From: Massilia sp. Leaf139
GTDB lineage: Bacteria; Pseudomonadota; Gammaproteobacteria; Burkholderiales; Burkholderiaceae_D
Length of the DNA stretch: 39,807 nt
Reading direction: 5' to 3'
NCBI RefSeq assembly: GCF_001424165.1
Contig: NZ_LMOJ01000006.1
Location: 915 to 40,721 of the forward strand
The position numbers and the translations under genes are program-made. Below, piece by piece: positions 30,687 through 39,618 of this stretch. Numbering within the stretch: the stretch's first letter is position 1; each line of letters starts with the position of its first letter. Under the pieces are notes generated by a model. The model was not told the origin of the DNA. It searched no databases and worked only from the letters and a program-made list of their open reading frames with translations.

Positions 30687-32681
30687 TCATTGCGGCGCCG
30701 CCAGTGCCAGCGGACGCGCGGCCGTTGCCGGCGCACCGGCCTGCTCCAGGCGGAACTCGCCCACCAGCGCTACCAGGGTGGCCGCCTGTTCCTGCAGGCT
30801 TTCGGTGGCGGCAGCGGCCTGCTCGACCAGGGCCGCGTTCTGCTGGGTGGCGTCGTCCATCTGCACGATCGCCTGGTTCACCTGGCCGATACCGGTACTC
30901 TGCTCAGCGCTGGCGGCGCTGATCTCGCTGACGATGTCGGTGACGCGGCGCACGCTCTCGACCACCTGCTGCATGGTCTGCCCCGCTTCGGCCACCAGCA
31001 TCGACCCCATGCCGACCTTGTCGACCGAGTCGCCGATCAGGCCCTTGATCTCCTTCGCCGCGGCCGCGCTGCGCTGGGCCAGGTTGCGCACCTCGGAGGC
31101 GACGACCGCAAAGCCGCGGCCCTGCTCGCCGGCGCGGGCCGCCTCGACGGCCGCATTCAAGGCCAGGATGTTGGTCTGGAAGGCGATGCCGTCGATGACG
31201 GAGATGATGTCGACCACCTTGCGCGACGACGCATCGATCGAGGCCATGGTCTCGACCACCTGCGCCACGACCTCGCCGCCGCGCACGGCCACCTGCGAGG
31301 CCGAGGCCGCCATCTGGTTGGCCTGGCGCGCATTGTCGGCGTTCTGGCGCACGGTCGAGGTCAGCTCCTCCATCGAGGCGGCCGTCTCCTCCAGCGCGCT
31401 GGCCTGCTGCTCGGTGCGCGCCGAGAGGTTGGCGTTGCCCTGGCGGATTTCCAGGCTGGCGCCGGCGACGCTGTCGGAACTGCTGCGCACGCTGATCAGG
31501 ACGTTCTGGATCTTCGCAACGAAGCTGTTGAAACCGGCCGCGATGGTGGCCAGCTCGTCGCTGCCGCGCACGTCCAGGCGCGCCGACAGGTCTGCATTGC
31601 CGCCGGCCAGGCCGGTCATGGCGGCGGCCAGCGTGCGCACCGGGCGCATCAGACGGCGCAGCACGGTGACCATGGCAAAGGCCGACAGCACGGCGCAGGC
31701 CAGCGAGACGAACAGCGAATATTTCACCAGTTCGCGCGCCGAGGCGGTAGCCACGTCATGCGGGAAGCTCAGCTGGACGGCCCAGGGCGCCATGTCCGGG
31801 TGCGGGCGCAGCGGCTGCAACAGGCGCACCATGCCCTTGTCGTCGGTGAATTCATAGGCCTTGCCCTGGCGGATGCTGTCCAGCGCCGCGGCCGGCAGGT
31901 CGTCCGCCTTCTTGCCGTTGCGCGCGGCGTCCGGATGGCTGGCGTACAGGCCGCCGTTCGACACCAGGGTCAGCACGCCGCCCTCGATCGGCTTCATGGC
32001 GGCCAGGATCGCCGACAGTTTGGAGACCAACAGGTCGCCGGTGGTCGCGCCCTGGAACTTGCCGTCGATGATGACGGGCACCACGAGCGAGGCGATCAGC
32101 ACTTCCTTGCCGTTGACCGGATAGGCATAGGGCTCGGAGAAGTGGCGCTTGCCGCTGGCCTTGGGAATCTCGTACCAGCCGTCGGTGGCGGCATTGCCGC
32201 TGAAGACGTTCGGCTCGACGCGGATCGAGCCGTCCTCGGCGCGCGTCCAGTAGGGCATGTAGCGGCCGGTGTCGTCGTATTCCGGCTTCTTGCCCGCGAA
32301 CTCGGCATCCTTGCCGTCGAAGGCGTTCGGCTCCATCGCCACCACGGTGCCGACCAGGTCGGGCGCGCCCTGCAGCGCGGCCTTGGTGATCGCCCCGAGC
32401 TGCGGACGCGCCAGCGGCTCGCCATTCGTCGCGGCGACCGTGCTCGACAGCACGTCGACGGCTTTCAGGTTGGCGCCGATGCGGCCTTCGAGCACGCTGG
32501 CGCTCTCGCGCGCGGCGGTGCGCGCCAGGCGCATCGCCGCCTCTTCGGAAGCTTCGCTGCCCTTGATGCCGATGACGGTCGAGGTGATACCGAGACCGAG
32601 GACGACCAGGGCGGTGGCGGTGACGCAGATGCGCGCATTGAGCGAGAGCGCAAAGCGCTGGGTGGAATTGGTGGTGTTCAT
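30687..32681 (-). CDS. Methyl-accepting chemotaxis protein with dCache sensor
   Basis: The 664-residue receptor has membrane helices at about 17-39 and 321-341. Between them is a double-Cache periplasmic domain ([39 protein letters not shown]) that should bind a small molecule. A HAMP domain (about 342-395) leads to the signalling helix bundle. The tip [43 protein letters not shown] is the universal CheA/CheW contact. There is no C-terminal pentapeptide for CheR docking. The ligand cannot be told from sequence. It lies alone, so it probably belongs to a chemotaxis system elsewhere. Confidence 0.95.
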   Translation of the reverse strand: MNTTNSTQRFALSLNARICVTATALVVLGLGITSTVIGIKGSEASEEAAMRLARTAARESASVLEGRIGANLKAVDVLSSTVAATNGEPLARPQLGAITKAALQGAPDLVGTVVAMEPNAFDGKDAEFAGKKPEYDDTGRYMPYWTRAEDGSIRVEPNVFSGNAATDGWYEIPKASGKRHFSEPYAYPVNGKEVLIASLVVPVIIDGKFQGATTGDLLVSKLSAILAAMKPIEGGVLTLVSNGGLYASHPDAARNGKKADDLPAAALDSIRQGKAYEFTDDKGMVRLLQPLRPHPDMAPWAVQLSFPHDVATASARELVKYSLFVSLACAVLSAFAMVTVLRRLMRPVRTLAAAMTGLAGGNADLSARLDVRGSDELATIAAGFNSFVAKIQNVLISVRSSSDSVAGASLEIRQGNANLSARTEQQASALEETAASMEELTSTVRQNADNARQANQMAASASQVAVRGGEVVAQVVETMASIDASSRKVVDIISVIDGIAFQTNILALNAAVEAARAGEQGRGFAVVASEVRNLAQRSAAAAKEIKGLIGDSVDKVGMGSMLVAEAGQTMQQVVESVRRVTDIVSEISAASAEQSTGIGQVNQAIVQMDDATQQNAALVEQAAAATESLQEQAATLVALVGEFRLEQAGAPATAARPLALAAPQ

Positions 32682-32720
32682 GGGCGTGCTCGCTGGAGAT
32701 GACGGATCGGAGGCTGCGGA

Positions 32721-33521
32721 TTAAAAGCTACGGTTCAGGCTCAGCACGAAGCCGCCCCTGGCCGGGTTCGAATAGGCGATGCGCCCGGCGGCGTTGGGCA
32801 CGCCGGTGCTGTAGTGGTCGTAGGCGTGGGTGGCGCCGAAGGCGCGGGTATAGGCCGCGGCCGCGCTCCAGCCGCCGTGCAGGCTGCGCGTCAGGCCGAC
32901 CTTGAGGTCGCGCCAGTTCCAGTAGTCGTTGCCGGCGCCGGCCACCCGCCCTTCGCCCGCGTGCAGGTTCAGCGTGGTGGCGGCCCCCAGCGCGATGTTG
33001 GCGCCGCCGTCGAAATAACCGGTGCCGCGCGCGTTGGCGATGCCGAAGAAGTCGCGGGTGAGCGTGTAGTTGTACTTGGCGTAGACCGACTTGTAGCTGA
33101 GGCCGGCGGAGAGTTCGCCGTAGTCGTAGCGCGTTCCGGTGGCGCCGATGACGGCGCCCGGATATTTGTAGTACAGCGCCGTCAGGCTGTAGCCGAGCGG
33201 GCCCAGGCTGCCGCTGTAGCCGCCGTACAAATCCCACTCGAGGCGGCCGTTCTCGACGTAGCGCTCGTCCACGTTCGAGACCCAGCTGCCGGCGCTCCAG
33301 CCGCTCGCATGCGCGGCGTCAACGCCGAGCTGCAGGGCCGGCTTGCCCCAGGTCTGGCGAAAGCCGCGCGAGACGTACTGGGAGACGATGCCGGCATTGC
33401 CGCTCACGCTCCAGGCGCCCGCGGCGCCGATCCCGCTGGTGGATTGATCGGCATGCGCTCGAGGCAGCGCGCACAGGGCAAGGCAGGCGAACGGCAGCAG
33501 CCGTCGGGTCAGGGTCGTCAT
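32721..33521 (-). CDS. TorF-family putative outer-membrane porin
   Basis: The ATG at 33521 gives a 266-residue protein with a signal peptide ending near RAHADQ (about 24). It continues with the TorF signature SVSGNAGIVSQYVSRGFRQTWGKPALQLGVDA and alternating amphipathic strands such as YDYGELSAGLSYKSVYAKYNYT, ending in Phe (LSLNRSF). The family (also called CHP02001) is found in Burkholderiales and other proteobacteria; its substrate is not established. The gene follows MCP on the same strand with only 39 bases between, so a shared transcript is possible. A longer start at 33557 adds a proline-rich leader and is less likely. Confidence 0.88.
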   Translation of the reverse strand: MTTLTRRLLPFACLALCALPRAHADQSTSGIGAAGAWSVSGNAGIVSQYVSRGFRQTWGKPALQLGVDAAHASGWSAGSWVSNVDERYVENGRLEWDLYGGYSGSLGPLGYSLTALYYKYPGAVIGATGTRYDYGELSAGLSYKSVYAKYNYTLTRDFFGIANARGTGYFDGGANIALGAATTLNLHAGEGRVAGAGNDYWNWRDLKVGLTRSLHGGWSAAAAYTRAFGATHAYDHYSTGVPNAAGRIAYSNPARGGFVLSLNRSF

Positions 33522-33701
33522 GGGGGGCGGTGGCGCATTGCGCCGGTCAGAGGGCAAAGATTCCGTAAGGCAAATTTCCTACGGGAATTCTATGCGTCTC
33601 TTGCGACCATTTCGCCGTTTCATGACAGGATGAACATACGATATTTCTGGTGCTGCATCTTCGGCGCAACACACTAGTCAGGATGGCATTCGATCTTGAT
33701 A

Positions 33702-33729
33702 ACACCGCGGCGGGTCGAGGCCGCGGTGT
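33702..33729 (-). terminator. Hairpin downstream of the lipoprotein gene
   Basis: ACACCGCGGC (33702-33711) pairs perfectly with GCCGCGGTGT (33720-33729) around an eight-base loop, just after the stop at 33743 on the minus strand. There is no clear T run behind it, only TTAT. It could therefore be a weak terminator or an mRNA 3'-end stabiliser rather than a full rho-independent terminator. Confidence 0.5.
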
Positions 33730-33742
33730 CGTACCGCGCTGC

Positions 33743-35746
33743 TTACTCCGGCAGCCAGACCAGGGCGGTTTGCAGGCTGCCGAACACGTCCGATCCAATC
33801 AGCAGCAGGCGGTTCCCCAGCGGCACGGCGTCGAGAACGGTTCCGTCCAGCGCGGGCATGCGCGCCAGCAGCTGCGGCTCGCGTCCGGCGGGCCGGCCGT
33901 CCAGGCTGCGCGTGCGCAGCACCGTCGCGAAAAACGCCGTGCCGCTGTCTTCCGGCCACAGCTGGCCGTACTGGTTCGCGAGCACGGTCAGCTCGCCGGC
34001 GCCGCCGCCGCCGAACACGCGGCTGCCCTCCCCGACCTTGGTCAGCCAGGGTGCCTGCAACGCTTCGCCGGACAGGCTGGCGCCGGCCAGCACCAGGTCG
34101 CCGCCGGCATCCAGGCGCGCCACGCGCAGCGGGGCCGGCATGGACTCGCGGCAGCTAAGGGCCAGGCCTGGCTGCAGCGCGACCAGGCCGACGCCGGCGC
34201 AGTCGCCACCCTTCAGGTCGAGCGCGCGCTCGGTCAGCGCGCCGCTGGCGGCATCGACCAGGGCAAGGCGGCGTTCGCCCAGCAGGCCGTCTTCGCGCCA
34301 GGACAGGGCCAGCCGGTTGTCGGCAAACACCATGGCGGCGTCGTCGATGAGGCGACCGGTGGCGCTGCGCACCATGCGCTCGGCACCCAGCGGCGCGCCC
34401 GCGCTGTCGAAGCTGCGCAGCATCATCGCACGTTGATAGAGGCCGTTGCCCGCGCTGCCCTCGCGGATCCAGTTCAGCCAGAGCCGGTCGCCGCCCTGGG
34501 CCAGCCGGTAGCTATTGCCTTCCAGGTCGCGGATCATGCTGCCGTCGCTCTGCAGCAAGACGGGCGTGCGCAGGATGCGCTGCCCGTTTCCGTCGAAGGC
34601 GAGCATCGACACCGCGGACCAACCGGTGCGCGCGACCAGGCGCAGCTCCTCGCCCACGCGCAGCAGGCGCAGCTCGTCGAAGGCGGTAGCGCCGGGGAAC
34701 AGCTCGGACAGCTCGTACTTGCGCAGCGCCAGCACCTTGCCGCGGTTGTCGAGCTGGGCCAGCGTGATGCCGTTCGGCGGGCGCTGATCCGGCAAATGGA
34801 CGGCGACCACCGCGTGCGTGCCGAAACCGACGGCGGCGACCGGACGATGCAATCCCGGCGCCGTCGCCGCCAGTTCGGGCGGGATCGCCGTTTTCGCCAT
34901 GGGGAGGTAGCCGAGACCGGTGCTGACACCGTCGAAACTTTCCAGGGTTTCCGTGACCACCCGGCGCGGCAGCTGCGGATTCTCGGCAGTCCGGTCGATC
35001 CGGCGCTTGACGATACCGAGACCAGGCGCGTACCAGAAACTTTTCACCCCTTCCTCGATCGGCGCGACGACGTTGCCGCGGCTGAGCACGATCTGCACGC
35101 GGATCGTCAGGTCGACCCGCACGGTCTCGACACCGCGCCGGTTCGGCAGGTCGAACATTTCCTTGCCGATCACGCGCGTCCAGGCGGCAATGTTGACCTT
35201 GTCCTTCGTGCCGTCGCCGTCGAAGTCGTCCGTGAGCGGGATGCCCTTGCGGTCGATGGCGACGAACTGCTCGTTCTGGCGTACGGGCGAACTCAGTTCG
35301 ACGAATGTGCCCGAGGCCACGTGGTTCCCGTTGATCGCAATGTTCTCAGTATGGGTGTAGCGCCCGTCTTCGAAGCGCAGCGGGCCGAACCCGTCGAGAC
35401 CGTCCATGTAGCGGTTGCCGACGGCCTCGCTGAAGACCCCGCCCGACTCCGTCATGGTGACGGTGTTGGTATAGACCTCAGGGCGGGTCGCGGCGGGATC
35501 GCCGCGTTGCTCGACGCCGCGGTACGTCCACGCGGCATTGTGGCGCAGCACCCGCAAGGGCCCCGCGTCGGCAAACAGGATCGGGCCGGTTGAACCCGGC
35601 GCCGTCACGAGGCCGCTGGGTGGGAGCGCCGGGAGTTCGGGCACCGTGGCAAAACGCGGCGCGGCGTCGCCACCGCCTCCGCCGCATCCGGCCATCGACA
35701 GCCCGATGACCAGAGCCAGGCCGCTCATTCCAACACGTAAATGCAC
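33743..35746 (-). CDS. Large secreted lipoprotein of unknown function
   Basis: A GTG at 35746, preceded by GAGGTG, gives the best start: MHLRVGMSGLALVIGLSMAGC, a lipoprotein signal with the lipobox SMAGC (Cys21) followed by a glycine-rich tether (GGGGGD). The remaining 640 or so residues are strand-rich. A first part (about 40-270) includes an EF-hand-like loop, DDFDGDGTKDKVN (about 172-184). A second half (about 290-660) with repeated short strand pairs looks like a beta-propeller. No catalytic motif is recognised. It should sit on the outer membrane or its inner leaflet. An ATG start at 35773 is possible but would hide the lipobox deeper. Confidence 0.8.
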   Translation of the reverse strand: MHLRVGMSGLALVIGLSMAGCGGGGGDAAPRFATVPELPALPPSGLVTAPGSTGPILFADAGPLRVLRHNAAWTYRGVEQRGDPAATRPEVYTNTVTMTESGGVFSEAVGNRYMDGLDGFGPLRFEDGRYTHTENIAINGNHVASGTFVELSSPVRQNEQFVAIDRKGIPLTDDFDGDGTKDKVNIAAWTRVIGKEMFDLPNRRGVETVRVDLTIRVQIVLSRGNVVAPIEEGVKSFWYAPGLGIVKRRIDRTAENPQLPRRVVTETLESFDGVSTGLGYLPMAKTAIPPELAATAPGLHRPVAAVGFGTHAVVAVHLPDQRPPNGITLAQLDNRGKVLALRKYELSELFPGATAFDELRLLRVGEELRLVARTGWSAVSMLAFDGNGQRILRTPVLLQSDGSMIRDLEGNSYRLAQGGDRLWLNWIREGSAGNGLYQRAMMLRSFDSAGAPLGAERMVRSATGRLIDDAAMVFADNRLALSWREDGLLGERRLALVDAASGALTERALDLKGGDCAGVGLVALQPGLALSCRESMPAPLRVARLDAGGDLVLAGASLSGEALQAPWLTKVGEGSRVFGGGGAGELTVLANQYGQLWPEDSGTAFFATVLRTRSLDGRPAGREPQLLARMPALDGTVLDAVPLGNRLLLIGSDVFGSLQTALVWLPE

Positions 35747-35881
35747 ATACACCTCATCGAAATCTCGGGACACACGTCATCGCATTTGCAAATGACGAAA
35801 GCGCAATATCCTAAACGATTTCGGCGAGGAAATTCTATCGAATGATCACAGCAGCGTGGAAAGTGCCGCGGCCCGATTTGT

Positions 35882-36079
35882 TCAGCTGCCCTGGTAGATC
35901 AGCACGGCGCAGGCCGCCGCTCCGATGGCGAGCAGCCCATATAGAAAGTAACGCATTGCAGTGGCCAGGCCGGTCACCGCCTTGTCGGCATCCTTGCTGA
36001 GCATACCGCGCTTGCGGCCGGCATTCATCAGCATGGCGACCGCGATGAAACAGAAGAACAGGGTCAGGACGAATTTCAT
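35882..36079 (-). CDS. Small two-helix membrane protein
   Basis: The 65-residue product has two hydrophobic segments, at about 3-19 (FVLTLFFCFIAVAMLMN) and 43-62 (RYFLYGLLAIGAAACAVLIY), joined by a basic/charged loop (GRKRGMLSKDADKAV). It would form a hairpin in the inner membrane. It lies 24 bases after the gene ending at 36104, on the same strand, and the two are probably one operon. Similar tiny proteins are common in Oxalobacteraceae genomes but have no assigned function. Confidence 0.65.
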   Translation of the reverse strand: MKFVLTLFFCFIAVAMLMNAGRKRGMLSKDADKAVTGLATAMRYFLYGLLAIGAAACAVLIYQGS

Positions 36080-36103
36080 GGCGTAGATAGCGGATGCATG
36101 CCG

Positions 36104-36508
36104 TCAGGTGCGGGCCAGCACCAGGCTCAGGGCGACCACCGCCAGCACGATCGATCCGGCGGCGGTAAAACCGATCAGGGTGAGGCGCTCGCGCGCCGCC
36201 TGCAGCTTCGCCACCAGCTGGGCGTTCTGGTCGGCCAGCTCGGCGATCAGCTTCGAGGCTTCGCGCACCTGGCCTTGCAATTGCGCGAGCGCGATGTCCT
36301 GGCGTTCGACCTGGGCCGCGATCAGCGCCATGCCGTCGTCGAGCGGCATGTGCGCCACCGCCTCGTCCAGTTCGGTGTTCGGCGTGGCCACGCCCTTGCC
36401 CCCGACCGTGTCCCACAGCCTGCGCGCACTGTTCGCCACCTGCGGCGCCGCCGCGATGACTTCGCCCCATGGAACGGATTTCAATACCCTCAGCCAGGCT
36501 CCCGCCAT
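36104..36508 (-). CDS. Coiled-coil protein with C-terminal membrane anchor
   Basis: The ATG at 36508 is chosen because AAGGAG lies at ideal spacing; a longer frame to 36562 has none. The 134-residue protein has an N-terminal helical region (MAGAWLRVLKSVPWGEVIAA, about 1-35), a long coiled coil (about 57-108, IAAQVERQDIALAQLQGQVR) and one C-terminal membrane helix (about 111-131). It is thus tail-anchored with its body in the cytosol. It is likely co-transcribed with the two-helix protein next to it; the pair could form a small membrane complex. Function unknown. Confidence 0.7.
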   Translation of the reverse strand: MAGAWLRVLKSVPWGEVIAAAPQVANSARRLWDTVGGKGVATPNTELDEAVAHMPLDDGMALIAAQVERQDIALAQLQGQVREASKLIAELADQNAQLVAKLQAARERLTLIGFTAAGSIVLAVVALSLVLART

Positions 36509-36620
36509 CGTGTTCTCCTTTGCTTGTCGTTTGTACAGCATAGCATCACCGCCGCCGCGCACCGTTCCAGCCCGGCAGGATCAATCGTGCGGGCGTCGCG
36601 TTTGCAGTACCATGACTCCC

Positions 36621-37292
36621 ATGTGTGGACGATTTGACCAAAGCCAAACGGCACGATACTACGCGAGCGTCTTCGGCTGGGCCGACGCCGTGTACGACAG
36701 CGAATCGACGCCGGCCTATAACGTGCCGCCCGGGACGTATCGCCCCGTCATGCACATCCAGGATGGCGAGCGCCGCATCGACGACGTGTTTTGGAGTTAT
36801 CGGGCGAAATGGGCGGAAGGAAAGCTGCCGATCTCGATCAATGCCCGGCTCGACAAGCTGACCAACCGCTACTGGAGCCGGCTGATGAAGAACGGCCGCG
36901 CCATCGTGCCGGCCGACGGCTGGTACGAGTGGACGGGAGAAAAAGGCAAGAAGCAACCCTGGCACATTCACCGCAAGGATCGCGCGCCGCTGTTCATGCT
37001 GGCGCTGGCGAACTTCGGATCGTTCACCGAACACCGCGCCGAGGCAGGCTTCGTGCTCGTCACCGACGATGCGGCCGAAGGCATGCTCGACATCCACGAC
37101 CGGCGCCCGGTGGTGCTCGAGGCGGCCGACGCCGCGCTCTGGCTCGATCCGGACATCAGCCCGGAACAGGCGCTCGAACTGGCGCGCCAGGCGGCCCTGC
37201 CGCCCGATGCGTTCGACTGGTTCAAGGTCACGCCGCAGGTGAACCGCCCCACCGCCGACAGCGCGGAGATGGCGGCGCCGCTGGACGACTAG
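36621..37292 (+). CDS. yedK: SOS response-associated peptidase YedK (SRAP, abasic-site shield)
   Basis: The start at 36621 is fixed by the need for Cys2 right after the initiator Met (MCGRFDQSQT); an ATG at 36612 would bury it. The 223-residue protein matches YedK/HMCES in length and motifs: AYNVPPGT (active-site Asn), WSYRAKWAEGKLPISINARL, RAIVPADGWYEW, and DIHDRRPVVL with the catalytic His. Cys2 forms a ring-linked crosslink to abasic sites in single-stranded DNA and so protects them. The usual Glu after NAR (NARxE) is Asp here (NARLD). It is divergent from the coiled-coil gene upstream. Confidence 0.92.
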   Translation: MCGRFDQSQTARYYASVFGWADAVYDSESTPAYNVPPGTYRPVMHIQDGERRIDDVFWSYRAKWAEGKLPISINARLDKLTNRYWSRLMKNGRAIVPADGWYEWTGEKGKKQPWHIHRKDRAPLFMLALANFGSFTEHRAEAGFVLVTDDAAEGMLDIHDRRPVVLEAADAALWLDPDISPEQALELARQAALPPDAFDWFKVTPQVNRPTADSAEMAAPLDD

Positions 37293-37326
37293 CGTAGCGG
37301 CAGGCGCACCCGGTCGGCGTCTGGTT

Positions 37327-37494
37327 TTACTCGAGAACCGTCAACAGCGCCACCAGGCCCAGCGACATACCGATCAGCACGCCGGCACGGTTGCGCAGGC
37401 GCTGCCCGCGTTCGACCACCTGCTTGGCGATATTGCGGCGTGGACGGCCACTGGTGCTGCCCGATTCTTGTTTCGACTCTTGTTGCATGTTCAT
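37327..37494 (-). CDS. Small single-pass membrane protein, hypothetical
   Basis: A 55-residue frame (MNMQQESKQESGSTSG...) has a polar, basic N-terminal half (RPRRNIAKQVVERGQRLRNR) and one C-terminal membrane helix (GVLIGMSLGLVALLTVL, about 38-54). The start could also be an ATG 15 bases upstream; ribosome sites are poor for both. The frame stays open further upstream but that part is not protein-like. It is convergent with yedK, 34 bases away. Support is moderate: protein-like composition and a clean helix only. Confidence 0.45.
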   Translation of the reverse strand: MNMQQESKQESGSTSGRPRRNIAKQVVERGQRLRNRAGVLIGMSLGLVALLTVLE

Positions 37495-38006
37495 CTCTAC
37501 GATATCCATTGGGTGAATCCGGAAAATTGGCAAATGCAGGGTTGCCGGGCCGCGCCATCGCGGCAGCCGGTCGGGGTGCTCGGGCACGACGCACGCGTCG
37601 GCCGAGCTCAGGCAAGCCGGGCGGAATGCCTCGAATGGGAAGCGCGGGGGGCGCCCTGCGAACATCGGCACGGGCAAGCAGCGGAGGCGGAAGCGATAAA
37701 CGCGCGAGCGGGCGCTGCGCCGTTCCAGGACATACAACTGAACCACTTGTGATGCGCAATGCGTGACATGCCGGTTACCGTGTTCGACCTGCTGTCGGGA
37801 ACGCCGGCATGCGCCACGCGTCACCGGGACGTCCGCCCCGACCCACAACATGAAAGAATTGATTCTACACGAAGCACTCTGCCGTTCAAGACGCATTTGC
37901 GAGTAGAGTTTGCGAAGAATCAATACGTGGGGTTTTTCCCAACTCAGCAGTCATTCCGGGGTTCCGGCGCCCGCGCTGGCCAGCGCATCGAGCGGCTTCC
38001 GAAAAC
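37495..38006. other. Long intergenic region, no gene recognised
   Basis: About 500 bases between the small membrane gene and the terminator of the beta-helix gene hold several open frames, all of which look unlike protein (high Arg/Pro/Ala, no ribosome sites). The stretch 37845-37945 is more AT-rich than its surroundings and could contain a promoter or small RNA, but no clear -10/-35 pair is seen. Confidence 0.4.
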
Positions 38007-38039
38007 AAAAAACCCCGCCTGCCTTGGGGCAGCGCGGGG
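38007..38039 (-). terminator. Rho-independent terminator after the beta-helix gene
   Basis: CCCCGC (38013-38018) pairs with GCGGGG (38034-38039), with an inner CTGCC/GGCAG pair, and is followed on the minus strand by six T residues (38012-38007). It lies 71 bases after the stop of the beta-helix gene and should end its transcript. Confidence 0.88.
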
Positions 38040-38109
38040 AACGCGGGCCCGCAGGCCCGGCTGGCAAAACGATCTGCTCGGTGCTTGAGGAATGCCCGAT
38101 CAGTGCTGA

Positions 38110-39327
38110 TTAGTGTTGATAAGCGCCGATGTCGAAGCCGGTCGTGGTGTTGCGCGGCTTGCCATCGATGTCGGTCGGGTGGGCGTAGGTCGCGATGCCG
38201 CGGCCGATGACCGGCGAGCTGGTCGATGGCTTGAAGTTCGGCATCGCGGCGGTACGCGAGTAGCCGACCAGCAGCGGCTCGGATGTGATCGTCGCGGTGT
38301 GCTTCAGGCCATTGCGCAGCTGCCAGTTGTAAGTCGTGTTCTTGAACACCAGGTTGTTCTTGTAGGTGTTCGCGGTACCCGTCTTGCCCTGCTCCGAGAT
38401 GCCGTACTTGTTGTCGTACACGATGTTGTTATACACGTGCACGTTGTTGGCGCCGGCCGAGGTGAAGTAGTAGTCACCGCCACCGACGATGATGCCGAAG
38501 ACCGACGAGCTCACCGTGTTGTTGGTGATCTTCAGGTTGGTCGCATCGTGCCAGAGGTGAATTGCTGCCGAACCGACGCGGTAGACCACGTTGTTCTTGA
38601 TCGAGCCGGAAGTGCTGTGATAAATGCCCTGGACATAGGTGCAGCCGGCCGGGCCGATATCGTGCACGACGTTGCCGATGACGTCGCCCATCACGCCCTT
38701 GTAGTAGCTGTCGACGCCGATCGCCGAACCGCCTGCGCTCGAGCAGGGAATCGTGTTGGCCGTGTGGTGCACGTGGTTGCCTTCGATGACGTTGTAAGAA
38801 CCGCCCGTGTAGATGCCCAGCGTCCACTTGGTGCCGCTCTGGATCTTCGAACCGTCGACTTCAAAGCCGATGATGCTGACGTAATGGCCGCGGTTGTCCC
38901 AGGCGGTCTTGTTGACCGAGCTGGCTGGCGGCACGATCTTGGCGCCCCACTTCGTGGTCGACACCCAGTAGATGCGGGCCGAGGCGGTGCCGTTACCGGT
39001 GGTCTTGAAGCCGCCGGCATAGGTGCCTGGTGCGACGAAGACGGTGGTGCCCGGCTTGATGGCGGCCTTGGCGGCGCGCGCCAGGGTCTTGAACGGTGCG
39101 GCCTTGGTGCCGGCGGCAGTGTCCGAACCGGTCGGCGACACGTAATAGTTGTAGGTGGTTGCTGGCAGGGTGGCGCTGCTTTGGGTGCCTGGGGTGGCGC
39201 TGAGGCTGTCGTAGCCCGTCAGGGCAACTTGCGCCGAGGTTTGGGCGTTGGCGCCGGCGGCAGCAACGGTTGCGATCAAGAGGATGGCGGCGTTGCGGAG
39301 GACTGCGTTGGTGGCTTGCTTCTTCAT
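38110..39327 (-). CDS. Secreted right-handed parallel beta-helix protein
   Basis: The 405-residue protein has a signal peptide (MKKQATNAVLRNAAILLIAT to about GANAQ, 29). It then has a cap sequence YYVSPTGSDTAAGTKAAPFK with TLARAAKAAIKPGTTVFVAPGTY (DUF1565-like start, about 61-103). Beta-helix coils with repeated Asn-rich turns follow (YNVIEGNHVHHT, SIKNNVVYRVG, LKITNNTVSSS, VHVYNNIVYDNKYGI). It ends with the choice-of-anchor-Q type tail DIDGKPRNTTTGFDIGAYQ. Such proteins are often polysaccharide lyases or surface adhesins of the pectate-lyase fold; no catalytic residues can be named. A near-identical paralogue starts off-window and ends at 39619. Confidence 0.9.
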   Translation of the reverse strand: MKKQATNAVLRNAAILLIATVAAAGANAQTSAQVALTGYDSLSATPGTQSSATLPATTYNYYVSPTGSDTAAGTKAAPFKTLARAAKAAIKPGTTVFVAPGTYAGGFKTTGNGTASARIYWVSTTKWGAKIVPPASSVNKTAWDNRGHYVSIIGFEVDGSKIQSGTKWTLGIYTGGSYNVIEGNHVHHTANTIPCSSAGGSAIGVDSYYKGVMGDVIGNVVHDIGPAGCTYVQGIYHSTSGSIKNNVVYRVGSAAIHLWHDATNLKITNNTVSSSVFGIIVGGGDYYFTSAGANNVHVYNNIVYDNKYGISEQGKTGTANTYKNNLVFKNTTYNWQLRNGLKHTATITSEPLLVGYSRTAAMPNFKPSTSSPVIGRGIATYAHPTDIDGKPRNTTTGFDIGAYQH

Positions 39328-39427
39328 GCGAAAGTTTCCCTAACAAAAAAAGTGAATACGTACCTTTGAGCTGTGGAAACTTCCTAAGTTCAACGTTTTC
39401 GCAAAAAAATTTCTTACAAGTATCAAT

Positions 39428-39457
39428 GTTATACAGTACGTTTGTTTCAAGAAACAA
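39428..39457 (-). promoter_or_regulatory. Putative promoter with palindrome for the beta-helix gene
   Basis: On the minus strand, TTGTTT (39457-39452), an 18-base spacer and TATAAC (39433-39428) make a plausible sigma70 promoter about 100 bases before the start at 39327. A palindrome with seven-base arms, TTGTTTC and GAAACAA (39442-39448 and 39451-39457), overlaps the -35 and could be an operator. The region 39328-39480 is markedly AT-rich, with a long 5' leader. Confidence 0.5.
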
Positions 39458-39522
39458 TAGTTAATGAACTGTGTTCTCTTCCCTTGCGCCGGAATTCGGT
39501 GACTATTTGCATCGCACCGACG

Positions 39523-39557
39523 AAAAAAGCCCCACGCACCTTGCGGCTGCGCGGGGC
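39523..39557 (-). terminator. Rho-independent terminator after the second beta-helix gene
   Basis: GCCCCACGCA (39529-39538) pairs with TGCGCGGGGC (39548-39557), with one mismatch (A opposite C), followed on the minus strand by six T residues (39528-39523). It lies 62 bases after the stop of the paralogue at 39619 and keeps the two tandem genes as separate transcripts. Confidence 0.88.
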
Positions 39558-39560
39558 GGC

Positions 39561-39585
39561 TCATCAAGCCAGGATGGCTTGATGA
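39561..39585. repeat. Second hairpin between the tandem beta-helix genes
   Basis: TCATCAAGCC (39561-39570) and GGCTTGATGA (39576-39585) form a perfect ten-pair inverted repeat with a five-base loop, directly ahead of the terminator at 39523-39557. It has no T run of its own. It may stabilise the mRNA 3' end or be a protein-binding site. Confidence 0.7.
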
Positions 39586-39618
39586 TCACTTCTGCCGATC
39601 AATGCTGATTTGTACTCA

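Noticed and set aside
30663..32702. A 679-codon plus-strand frame across the chemotaxis receptor gene
   Set aside because: Antisense shadow; biased composition (Gly, Arg, His, Gln) and no ribosome site, while the minus strand encodes a complete receptor.
33650..35593. A 647-codon plus-strand frame across the lipoprotein gene
   Set aside because: Antisense shadow of a gene with a convincing lipoprotein signal and balanced composition.
37759..38088. A 109-codon plus-strand frame in the long intergenic region
   Set aside because: No ribosome site, biased composition, and it runs through the terminator of the beta-helix gene.
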